The notes below the pieces were generated by a model. It worked only from the letters and a program-made list of their open reading frames with translations, was not told the DNA's origin and ran no database searches. The position numbers were made by a program, and so were the translations under genes. Positions 57,195-64,000 of a DNA stretch of 64,000 nucleotides are shown here, one piece after another. Source of the stretch: VRUE01 sp963730315 (GTDB taxonomy: Bacteria; Actinomycetota; Thermoleophilia; Solirubrobacterales; 70-9). The DNA is taken from contig CAVSRD010000006.1 in assembly GCA_963730315.1 (NCBI GenBank), forward strand, positions 151,659 to 215,658, written 5' to 3'. Position 1 is the first letter of the stretch; each line of letters opens with the position of its first letter.

Positions 57195-58753
57195 GCGCTC
57201 AACAGCTCCCTTGCGCGCAGCGCCAGCCAGAACTCGATCCGGTCGTGGGCGCGCGAGAGGTCGCGCCCGGTCAGCTCTTCGACCCTGCGCATCCGGTAGC
57301 GCAGCGTGTGGCGGTGGCAGTACACCTGGCGGGCGGCGCGCTCCCACTGGCCGTTCTGTTCGATGAAGGCCTCCAGCGAGCGCAGCAGCTCGCCGCCGTA
57401 CTCCTCGTCGCCCTCCTCGATCGGGCCGAGGACGCTGTCGCAGTAGAGCTGCAGCGCCTCGTCATCCTGGATCGAGAGCAGCAGGGTGAAGGCGCCGAGG
57501 TCGCGCCACGACGCCACCTCGGACTCACCGTTGTCTTGGGAGAAGGCAGTCGCCTCCAGCGCGCAGCGGGCCTCGTGGAAGGAGTGGCGCAGCTCCTCCG
57601 GCGGGGCGGGGCGGCTGGCCGCGGCGCGCACCGAACCGCGCTCTTTGATCAGCGCCCGCCGCGCGTCGAGAGCGAGGTCGACCGGGTCGCGGTCGGCGGC
57701 GTCGACGATCGCGCAGAGCAGCTCGCGGCTGCCGCTGGCGTGGGGCGCGACGACCGCCGGGCAGGCGTCGGCGGCGAGCGCCCGCTCCAGCGCCGGCTCG
57801 GCGGCCAACGGGTCGTCGAGCTCGAAGACGAGCACCGCCGCCTGGTCGCCGATTCCGAACGGCTCCAGCCGGCGGCGCAGCTCGGAGGGATCGAGGCGGC
57901 CACCCAGGGCGCCGGCCAGCACGTCGCCGGCGAGGCGGCGCTCGGTCTCGCGGGCGACGCTGCGCCGCATCAGCTCGAGCGCGACGACGGTGACCGCCTG
58001 CTGGAGGATCAGCCGCTCGAAATCGCCGAGCCCGCCGGAGTCGCGGACGATCACCACCCAGGCCTGCGGCGGACCCCCGCCCGGCGAGATCACCGGCTGG
58101 GCCAGCGCCCGGCCGGCGATCGAGGGGTGGGTGGGGACGAAGGGATGGCCGTCGTCGGTGTGGGCGAGCGCCTCGTCGCGAATCGCCTTGACCGCGTCGG
58201 CGGGAAGCTGACGGCGGAAGCCGCGCCCGGCGATCCGCTCTCCGCGGCCGTCGAGGATCGCCACCGTGCCGCCGACCGCGGAGGCGATCGCCGCGATGAT
58301 CTCCTCGAGGCCACGCTCTTCGAGGACCAGCCGCTCGAGCCGCCGCTGCACGGCGATGCCGCGCTGCAGGACCTCGTACTGCTCGTTGACGAGGCGGGCA
58401 AAGGCCTTCTCGGTGATCGCGATGAAGGGCGTCGAGTAGGGCACCTCGAACAGCGGAAAGTCGCACTTGCGCGCCTCCTCGAGCAGCGCTTTCGGCAGCT
58501 TCTTGTGGCTGAAGCCGGTGCCGAAGCCGAGCCCGGCGAGGTTGTACTGGGCGAGCAGGCGGATGTAGGAGCGCTGCTTGGCGGGGCTGTCGAGCGGGAT
58601 GCCGGTGGTCAGCATCAGCTCGCCGCCGGAGAGCCACGGGGTCGGGTCCTCGAGCTCGGAGATGTGGACCCAGCGAACCGGTGCCTCCGCCGTGTCGGCC
58701 CCCGCCGCTAGGTCGAGGCCGAGCTCGTCGAGCAGGCTCTGGACGGTGAGCAT
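57191..58753 (-). CDS. PucR-family transcriptional regulator
   Basis: A 520-residue regulator in the standard three parts: an N-terminal PucR domain (residues 1-125, WLSGGELMLTTGIPL), a central GGDEF-like ligand-sensing region (about 270-400) and a C-terminal HTH_30 domain (about 440-515, RSLEAFIEQNGQWERAARQV and HRHTLRYRMRRVEELTG). PucR regulators control purine, amine or amino-acid use genes in response to a metabolite. It is encoded between the aminotransferase and ald. The likely target is the divergent pot/aminotransferase promoter region at 60.2 kb; this is inference. Confidence 0.9.
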   Translation of the reverse strand: MLTVQSLLDELGLDLAAGADTAEAPVRWVHISELEDPTPWLSGGELMLTTGIPLDSPAKQRSYIRLLAQYNLAGLGFGTGFSHKKLPKALLEEARKCDFPLFEVPYSTPFIAITEKAFARLVNEQYEVLQRGIAVQRRLERLVLEERGLEEIIAAIASAVGGTVAILDGRGERIAGRGFRRQLPADAVKAIRDEALAHTDDGHPFVPTHPSIAGRALAQPVISPGGGPPQAWVVIVRDSGGLGDFERLILQQAVTVVALELMRRSVARETERRLAGDVLAGALGGRLDPSELRRRLEPFGIGDQAAVLVFELDDPLAAEPALERALAADACPAVVAPHASGSRELLCAIVDAADRDPVDLALDARRALIKERGSVRAAASRPAPPEELRHSFHEARCALEATAFSQDNGESEVASWRDLGAFTLLLSIQDDEALQLYCDSVLGPIEEGDEEYGGELLRSLEAFIEQNGQWERAARQVYCHRHTLRYRMRRVEELTGRDLSRAHDRIEFWLALRARELLSA

Positions 58754-58761
58754 CGGCAGGC

Positions 58762-60147
58762 CTATCTTCGGATCCGCTCCCAGGCGTCGGAGAGCACGTC
58801 GCGCAGCACGTCGTGGATCTCTGCGAACTGCTCGCTGTCGGCGATCAGCGGCGGCGCAAGCTGGATCACCGGGTCGCCGCGATCGTCGGCTCGGCAGATC
58901 AGCCCGCGACGGTAGAGCTCGCCCGAGAGGAAGCCACGCAGCAAGTCCTCGGCCTCCTCGTCGCCGAAGCCCTCCTTGGTCTCCTTGTCCTTGACCAGCT
59001 CGATCGCCTGGAAGAAGCCGGCGCCGCGCACGTCGCCGACTATCGGTAGGTCGTGCAGGGTCTCGAGCATCTGGCGGAACTCGGCCTCCTTGGCGAGCAC
59101 GTGCCCGCAGAGATCCTCCCGCTCGAAGACGTCGAGGTTGGCCATCGCGATCGCCGAGGCGACCGGATGGCCGGCGAAGGTGAAGCCGTGGGCGAAGGAG
59201 ACGTCACCCTGCATGAACGGCTCGGCGATCGCGTCGGAGGCGATCACCGCGCCCATCGGCGCGTAGGCCGAGGTCAGCGCCTTCGCCACGGTGATCAGGT
59301 CGGGGACGTAGCCGAACCGTTCGCAGCCGAGCCAGTGGCCGAGCCGCCCCCAGGCGCAGATCACCTCGTCGGAGATCATCAGGACGTCGTAGCGGTCGCA
59401 GATCTCTCGCACCCGCTGGAAGTAGCCGTCGGGCGGGACGAAGCAGCCGCCCGCATTCTGGACCGGCTCGAGGATCACCGCGGCGACCGTCTCCGGTCCC
59501 TCGAACTGGATCCGCTCCTCGATCGCCGTCGCCGCCCAGAGCGGATGACGGTCCTCCGGCCAGCGGTAGAGGTTGGTGTTCGGCACGTGGCAGCCACCCG
59601 GCGCGAGCGGCTCGAACTGGGCGCGCAGATCGGTGATCCCGGTTGCCGAGAGGGCGCCGAGCGAGGTGCCGTGGTAGGCGATCTCACGGGCGATCACCTT
59701 GTGCTTCTGGCCCTTGCCGCGTATGCGGTGGTAGTTGCGAGCCAGCTTCAGCGCCGACTCGACCGCCTCCGAGCCGCCCGAGGTGAAGAAGACGCGGTTG
59801 AGGTCACCGGGCGCGAGCGAGGCGATCCGCGCCGCCAGCTCGATCGCCCGCGGGTGGGCGTAACTCCACAGCGTGTAGAAGTCGAGCTCCGCGACCTGGC
59901 GGGCGGCCGCCTCGCCCAGCTCGGTGCGGCCGTGGCCGGCGTTGACGCAGAACAGGGCCGAGAGGCCGTCGAGGTAGCGGTTGCCGTGCTCGTCGTAGAC
60001 GTAACAGCCGTCGCCGCGGACGATGATCGGAATCTCCTGGTCGCGGCTGTAGGACCCCATCCGCGAGAAGTGCATCCAGAGGTGACGCATCGCCTGCTCC
60101 TGGAGCTCGGCGCCAGCCGCTCTGGTGGTCTGCGGGGCAATGGCCAT
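58762..60147 (-). CDS. Class III PLP aminotransferase (putrescine/omega-amino acid:pyruvate type)
   Basis: A 461-residue fold-type I aminotransferase. YLDGLSALFCVNAGHG is the family N-terminal motif, FFTSGGSEAVESALKLAR the phosphate loop, LMISDEVICAWGRLG the pyridine-binding Asp, and DLITVAKALTSAYAPMGAV holds the Schiff-base lysine. The sequence style is that of omega-amino acid or polyamine:pyruvate transaminases. With the aldehyde dehydrogenase and Ald it would convert a polyamine or beta/gamma-amino acid to an acid plus alanine. RBS AGAGGAG precedes the ATG; a promoter TTGCAC-17-TAGCGT is at 60214-60186 on the same strand. Confidence 0.9.
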   Translation of the reverse strand: MAIAPQTTRAAGAELQEQAMRHLWMHFSRMGSYSRDQEIPIIVRGDGCYVYDEHGNRYLDGLSALFCVNAGHGRTELGEAAARQVAELDFYTLWSYAHPRAIELAARIASLAPGDLNRVFFTSGGSEAVESALKLARNYHRIRGKGQKHKVIAREIAYHGTSLGALSATGITDLRAQFEPLAPGGCHVPNTNLYRWPEDRHPLWAATAIEERIQFEGPETVAAVILEPVQNAGGCFVPPDGYFQRVREICDRYDVLMISDEVICAWGRLGHWLGCERFGYVPDLITVAKALTSAYAPMGAVIASDAIAEPFMQGDVSFAHGFTFAGHPVASAIAMANLDVFEREDLCGHVLAKEAEFRQMLETLHDLPIVGDVRGAGFFQAIELVKDKETKEGFGDEEAEDLLRGFLSGELYRRGLICRADDRGDPVIQLAPPLIADSEQFAEIHDVLRDVLSDAWERIRR

Positions 60148-60185
60148 GCGATCCGTCTCCTCTCTTGGCTACGACGTTCTGGACA

Positions 60186-60214
60186 ACGCTAGAGCCGATA
60201 TGGCCGCTGTGCAA
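60186..60214 (-). promoter_or_regulatory. Promoter of the aminotransferase-pucR-ald-aldh run
   Basis: On the minus strand TTGCAC (60214-60209), a 17-base spacer and TAGCGT (60191-60186) form a plausible sigma-70 promoter about 32 bases before the aminotransferase ATG. It lies 20 bases from the divergent pot promoter, so one bound regulator could control both directions. Confidence 0.5.
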
Positions 60215-60233
60215 TGGTCATCGAGTCGAGGAC

Positions 60234-60262
60234 TTGGCAGTGCCATGTACAGACTGTATAAG
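60234..60262 (+). promoter_or_regulatory. Promoter of the pot operon with two palindromic operator candidates
   Basis: TTGGCA (60234-60239), a 17-base spacer and TATAAG (60257-60262) make a strong promoter. Overlaid are two perfect odd palindromes, TGGCA-G-TGCCA (60235-60245) and TACAG-A-CTGTA (60248-60258), with centres 13 bases apart, covering the -35 and the start of the -10. That placement suits a repressor. The leader to potA is about 100 bases. Confidence 0.7.
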
Positions 60263-60370
60263 TACCGAGCCTGAATTTGTGCCCTCGCCACTTGTAAAGG
60301 CTCCGGCTTGGACATACCGTCTTGGAGGTCAGCTCCATCTGGGCACGACTCCCGCGCTACGAGGAGGAGG

Positions 60371-61558
60371 ATGGAAGAAGCCACGGTTCCGAGCGTCGAG
60401 CTTCACCGAGTCACCAAGCGATTCGACCAGCTGGTGGCCGTGGACGACGTCAGCCTGGAGCTAGCCGGAGGCGAGTTCTTCACCCTGCTCGGGCCGAGCG
60501 GCTGCGGCAAGACGACGACGCTGCGGATGCTCGCCGGCTTCGAGCGGCCGAGCGCGGGGCAGATCCGGATCGAGGGTGCCGACGTGGCCGACCTGCCGCC
60601 GCACAGGCGCCCCACCAACACGGTCTTCCAGAGCTACGCGCTCTTCCCCCATCTCAGCGTCGAGGACAACGTCGGCTTCGGCCTGCGGCGCAAGCGAGTG
60701 CCGAAGGAGGAGCTGCGCCGGCGGGTGGGGGCCGAGCTGGACCGAGTCGGCCTCGCCGCCGAGGCGAAGCGGCGACCGGCGCAGCTCTCCGGCGGCATGC
60801 AGCAGCGGGTGGCGCTGGCGCGGGCGCTGGTCAACCTGCCGAAGGTGCTGCTGCTCGACGAGCCGCTCGGAGCGCTTGACCTGAAGCTGCGCAAGGGCCT
60901 GCAAGTCGAACTGAAGAAGATCCAGCGCGAGGTGGGGATCACCTTCGTCTACGTCACCCACGACCAGGAGGAGGCGCTGACGATGAGCGACCGGATCGCG
61001 GTGATGAACCGCGGCCGGGTCGAGCAGGTCGGCGACCCCGAGCAGGTCTACGAACATCCCGCCACCACCTTCGTCGCCGGCTTCATCGGCGTCTCCAACC
61101 TGATGCCGGCGACGGTGAGCGGGCCGCGCGAGGTGCGGCTCGAGGGCGGCCAGACCGTCGCCGCCGACGCCGGCGGCTTCTCGGTGGGCGAGCGCTGCCA
61201 CGCGGTGGTGCGCCCGGAGAAGCTGCGGGTTGAGACCGTCGCCCCCGGCGCCGCCGGGGCCCCAGCCGCGAACGGGGAGCCGCAGGTCGAGGGGATCGTC
61301 GAGAGCTCGCTCTACCTGGGCACCGCGACCCAGATCGCGGTCGACCTCGGCGGTGGGGTGCGGATGACGGTACTCGTCCCCAACGCCGACGAGGCGCGGC
61401 GGCAGCGGCTGCCGGGCGGCGGGGCGCGGGTGACGCTGAGCTGGGAGCCCGAGCACATGCACTTGGTACGCGAGTCGCCAGATGGCGGCGCGAGCGGGGC
61501 CGGCCCCGAAGCGGGCGCGGCGGGAACGGCGGAGCTGGAAACGACGACGAGAGGGTGA
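60371..61558 (+). CDS. potA: Spermidine/putrescine ABC transporter ATPase
   Basis: A 395-residue ABC ATPase with a C-terminal TOBE domain. Walker A is GPSGCGKTT, the Q-loop TVFQSYALFPHL, the signature LSGGMQQRVALARAL, Walker B VLLLDEPLGALD, and the switch histidine is in VTHDQEEAL. The TOBE region follows from about residue 250. It energises import of polyamines with PotBC. The ATG at 60371 has GGAGGAGG directly upstream. Its stop overlaps the potD start by 4 bases. The order potA-potD-potB-potC differs from the E. coli potABCD order. Confidence 0.93.
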   Translation: MEEATVPSVELHRVTKRFDQLVAVDDVSLELAGGEFFTLLGPSGCGKTTTLRMLAGFERPSAGQIRIEGADVADLPPHRRPTNTVFQSYALFPHLSVEDNVGFGLRRKRVPKEELRRRVGAELDRVGLAAEAKRRPAQLSGGMQQRVALARALVNLPKVLLLDEPLGALDLKLRKGLQVELKKIQREVGITFVYVTHDQEEALTMSDRIAVMNRGRVEQVGDPEQVYEHPATTFVAGFIGVSNLMPATVSGPREVRLEGGQTVAADAGGFSVGERCHAVVRPEKLRVETVAPGAAGAPAANGEPQVEGIVESSLYLGTATQIAVDLGGGVRMTVLVPNADEARRQRLPGGGARVTLSWEPEHMHLVRESPDGGASGAGPEAGAAGTAELETTTRG

Positions 61559-62709
61559 GTGATATGGGCAGCCGCAAATCAAGCAAGGGAGCGACGGCGG
61601 CGATCGCCGCGGCGGCGGGGGCGCTGGTCCTGGCGCTGGGCCTGGCGGCCTGCGGCGGCGGGGGCGGTGAAGCCGGGACGGTGACGCTGGAAGGCAAGCC
61701 GTCCGGCAACGTGACGATCTCCAACTGGCCCCTCTACATCGACCCCGGGAAGAACGGCACTGTCGCCAACTTCGAAAAGGCCACCGGGATCAAGGTCAAG
61801 TACATCGAGGACATCAACTCGAACGACGAATTCTTCGGCAAGGTCCAGCCGCTGCTCGAACAGGGGGAATCGGGCGGCCGCAGCCTCTTCGTCGTCACCG
61901 ACTGGATGGCAGCCAAGATGCACGACCTCGGCTACCTGCAGACCGTCGACAAGTCGGGCCTTCCCAATGTCGAAGCGAACCTCTCCAAGTCGCTGCGCCA
62001 CCCGAGCTTCGATCCGAACCGCGAATTCAGCGTGCCCTGGCAAAGCGGGTTGGGCGGGTTGATCGTCCGCACCGACCTGGCGCCGGAAGTGCGCTCGATC
62101 TGCGACCTGTTCGACCCCAAGTACAAGGGCAAGGTCGACTTCCTCAACGAATACATCGAAACCGTCCCGCTGGTGATGGCCTGCATGGGCATCGATCCCG
62201 ACACCGCATCGGAAGCGGACTGGATGAAAGCGATCGACAAAATCAACGGCGCGGTCGAATCGGGGCAGATCCGCCGCTTCACCGGCAACGACTACGCGCG
62301 CGACCTGACCAGCGGCGACGCCGTCGCGGTGATCGGCTGGTCGGGCGACGCGGTGCAGCTCCAGGCCGATAACCCGAACATCGAATTCCGGATGCCGACC
62401 CAGGGTTGCAGCCTCTGGTCGGACAACATGGTGATCCCGGTCGGCGCACCGAATCCGACCGCGGCCGAGGCGTGGATGAACTACGTCTACGAGCCGGAGG
62501 TGCAGGCCAACATCGCCGAATACGTGAACTATGTGACGCCGGTGGAAGGGGTGAAACCGATCCTCGAAAAGCGTGAACCCGAACTGGCGAAGAACCCACT
62601 GATCTTCCCCACCGCCCAGTTCACCAAGGGCTGCTTCACCCAGCCGAAGCTCTCCGCCGAAGAAACGCAGAACATCACGCGGGCATTTGACGCAGTCTTG
62701 ACCGGCTGA
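61555..62709 (+). CDS. potD: Spermidine/putrescine-binding lipoprotein
   Basis: A 384-residue extracytoplasmic binding protein. A lipoprotein signal with lipobox LAAC (Cys near residue 33) and a Gly-rich linker is followed by VTISNWPLYIDPGKNG, the PotD-type opening strand, and DWMAAKMHDLGYL and SDNMVIPVGAPNP further on. Such proteins deliver putrescine or spermidine to the PotBC permease. GTG 61555 (GTGA overlap) or ATG 61564 may start it. Glutamate is coded mostly by GAA here while the flanking potA and potB use nearly only GAG, so base use differs sharply from its operon partners. Confidence 0.9.
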   Translation: MSDMGSRKSSKGATAAIAAAAGALVLALGLAACGGGGGEAGTVTLEGKPSGNVTISNWPLYIDPGKNGTVANFEKATGIKVKYIEDINSNDEFFGKVQPLLEQGESGGRSLFVVTDWMAAKMHDLGYLQTVDKSGLPNVEANLSKSLRHPSFDPNREFSVPWQSGLGGLIVRTDLAPEVRSICDLFDPKYKGKVDFLNEYIETVPLVMACMGIDPDTASEADWMKAIDKINGAVESGQIRRFTGNDYARDLTSGDAVAVIGWSGDAVQLQADNPNIEFRMPTQGCSLWSDNMVIPVGAPNPTAAEAWMNYVYEPEVQANIAEYVNYVTPVEGVKPILEKREPELAKNPLIFPTAQFTKGCFTQPKLSAEETQNITRAFDAVLTG

Positions 62710-62710
62710 G

Positions 62711-63568
62711 ATGGCCGCACGCCGCCGGATCGTCCCCTACTTCCTGCTCGGACCGGGGACGATCTGGCTGGTCCTATTCTTCGTCGTGCCCCTCTTCTAC
62801 ATGGGGTACCTCTCGCTCGAGTCCGGGGTGGTCGGCAGCCTCAGCTTCACCTGGGACTGGGGCAACTACTCGGACGCGCTGTCGCTCTACGACACCCAGT
62901 TCGCGCGCTCCTTCCTCTACGCCGGGGCGGCGACCCTGATCGCGCTGGTCGCCTCCTACCCGCTCGCCTACACGATCGCCTTCCGGGCCGGCAAGTGGCG
63001 CAACGTGCTGCTGTTCGCGGTCGTCGCGCCGTTCTTCACCACCTACCTGATCCGCACCCTGGCTTGGGAGACGATCCTCTCCGATCAGAGCCCGGTGGTC
63101 GATGCTCTGCGCTTCATCGGGCTGGTGCCGCAGAACGGTCACCTGCTGGCGACCGGCAGCGCCGTGATCGCCGGCCTCACCTACAACTTCCTGCCCTTCA
63201 TGCTGCTGCCGATCTACGCCAGTCTCGAGCAGCTCGACGAGCGGCTGATCGAGGCGGCGAAGGACCTCTACGCCTCCTCACGGGCAGCCTTCTGGCGGGT
63301 GACGCTGCCGCTCTCCGCGCCGGGGATCGTCGCCGGCACCCTGCTCACCTTCATCCCCGCCGTCGGCGACTACATCAACGCCCAGTTCCTCGGCAGCGCC
63401 GGCAACCAGATGATCGGCAACGTGATCCAGTCGCTGTACAAGACGCAGCTCGACTACCCGGCCGCGGCCGCTCTCTCCTTCGTGCTGATGGCGCTGATCA
63501 TGATCGCCGTGGTGATCTACATCCGCTTCGCCGGCTCGCAGGCACTGATGGGCGAGGAGGCGAAATAG
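62711..63568 (+). CDS. potB: Spermidine/putrescine ABC transporter permease
   Basis: A 285-residue inner-membrane permease with six predicted helices. LLGPGTIWLVLFFVVPLFYMGYLS is the first, and the ATPase-docking EAA loop is LDERLIEAAKDLYASSRAAFWRVTLPLSAPG (about residues 176-206), with family residues E-A-A-x-D-L-x-A. TFIPAVGDYINAQFLG follows. It starts 1 base after the potD stop, and its own stop is directly followed by the potC GTG. Confidence 0.92.
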   Translation: MAARRRIVPYFLLGPGTIWLVLFFVVPLFYMGYLSLESGVVGSLSFTWDWGNYSDALSLYDTQFARSFLYAGAATLIALVASYPLAYTIAFRAGKWRNVLLFAVVAPFFTTYLIRTLAWETILSDQSPVVDALRFIGLVPQNGHLLATGSAVIAGLTYNFLPFMLLPIYASLEQLDERLIEAAKDLYASSRAAFWRVTLPLSAPGIVAGTLLTFIPAVGDYINAQFLGSAGNQMIGNVIQSLYKTQLDYPAAAALSFVLMALIMIAVVIYIRFAGSQALMGEEAK

Positions 63569-64000
63569 GTGAGCGACGCCTGGCGCTGGCTGCGCGAGCA
63601 CGCGGTGAACATCGTCGCCGGGCTCGTCGTCGCCTACATGCTGATCCCGATCGCGGTCATCTTCGTCTTCTCCTTCAACGACCCGGCCGGCAAGTACAAC
63701 TTCACCTGGGTTGGCTTCACCCTGCAGCACTGGGGCAACGCCTTCGGGCTGCCGGACCTCAATCGGCGCTCTTCACCAGCCTCAAGCTGGCGGTGCTGGC
63801 GACGGTCATCTCCACCGCGATCGGGACGCTGATGGCGCTCGGCCTGGTCCGCCACCAGTTCTTCGGGCGCCGCGCCGCGAACTTCCTGATCGTGATCCCG
63901 ATGGCGACGCCGGAGATCGTCATGGGGGCGGCCCTGCTCTCCTTCTTCCTGATCCTCAACGCGCCGCCGCTCGGCTTTCAGACGCTGCTGATCGCCCACG
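63569..64000 (+). pseudogene. potC: Spermidine/putrescine permease, frameshifted and cut by window end
   Basis: The reading frame from GTG 63569 encodes a PotC N-terminus (WRWLREHAVNIVAGLVVAYML, then FNDPAGKYNFTWVGFTLQHW and FGLPDLN) up to about 63763. The continuation ALFTSLKLAVLATVISTAIG, then FLIVIPMATPEIVMGAALLS and on to the window edge is in the next frame, starting at 63766. Loss of one base in AATCGGCGCTC (63761-63771) explains it. The remaining sequence shows no decay, so a recent mutation or a sequencing/assembly error is more likely than an old pseudogene. The 3' end lies beyond the window. Confidence 0.8.

Overview
The window is GC-rich, densely coded actinobacterial DNA. Its family content (a fused PafB-PafC WYL regulator, a WS/DGAT acyltransferase, many secreted beta-propeller and PASTA/PKD proteins with Arg/Lys-rich tails, frequent GTG starts and several apparently leaderless genes) suggests the Thermoleophilia/Solirubrobacterales, but no rRNA or other marker settles the taxonomy. 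No gap between genes exceeds 300 bases. Most genes lie on the minus strand in tight runs joined by 4-base ATGA/GTGA overlaps. I found one tRNA (Phe, GAA) and no rRNA, CRISPR array, phage or insertion sequence.

Layout. 1-6.2 kb: cell-surface glycan genes (GT-C membrane glycosyltransferase, two GT2 transferases, two CDP-paratose-epimerase-like SDRs, a secreted glycosidase) and a PPOX-fold protein. 6.3-14.5 kb: secreted DUF1906 protein, penicillin-acylase-family hydrolase, MBL hydrolase, PafBC fusion regulator, YhaM-like OB-HD nuclease. 14.5-18.0 kb: fluoride operon, with a fluoride (crcB) riboswitch, two FluC subunits, a triple-DUF190 protein and a catalase. 18.1-19.6 kb: divergent arsenic operon arsR-aqpS-arsC. 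19.6-29.8 kb: methyltransferase, WS/DGAT, a decayed FAH-family gene, alpha/beta hydrolase, thioredoxin-fold proteins, secreted propeller proteins, acyltransferase 3, and a two-gene unit (degenerate GGDEF plus MshEN/coiled-coil protein) behind a sigma-28-like promoter. 29.9-38.3 kb: tRNA-Phe, GH15-like protein, the folP-mrfA-LOG run, HAD phosphatase, DtxR-type regulator, class I aminotransferase. 38.3-47.7 kb: YVTN/PKD protein, sucCD, haloacid-dehalogenase-type HAD, sulfatase, biotin-dependent carboxylase alpha subunit, PHP phosphoesterase. 47.7-52.7 kb: assimilatory sulfate reduction (sat, cysC, cysH, sulfite reductase) with rhodanese, dodecin and a small protein. 52.7-54.4 kb: RTX-repeat secreted protein. 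54.5-64 kb: polyamine/amine use. A PucR regulator, class III aminotransferase, alanine dehydrogenase and aminobutyraldehyde-type dehydrogenase diverge from a potA-potD-potB-potC transporter operon; potC carries a one-base frameshift and is cut by the window end.

The most notable system is the fluoride operon. The riboswitch sets the start of fluC1 and appears to contain a translation switch, because one GCCTC segment can pair either with the aptamer loop or with the Shine-Dalgarno sequence. The operon continues by 4-base overlaps through a three-domain DUF190 protein into a heme catalase, an enzyme type whose heme iron is bound by fluoride. Second is the GGDEF-like/MshEN pair with a near-perfect TCAA-N15-TCCGATAG promoter and a GGDEF site changed so that it should not make c-di-GMP.
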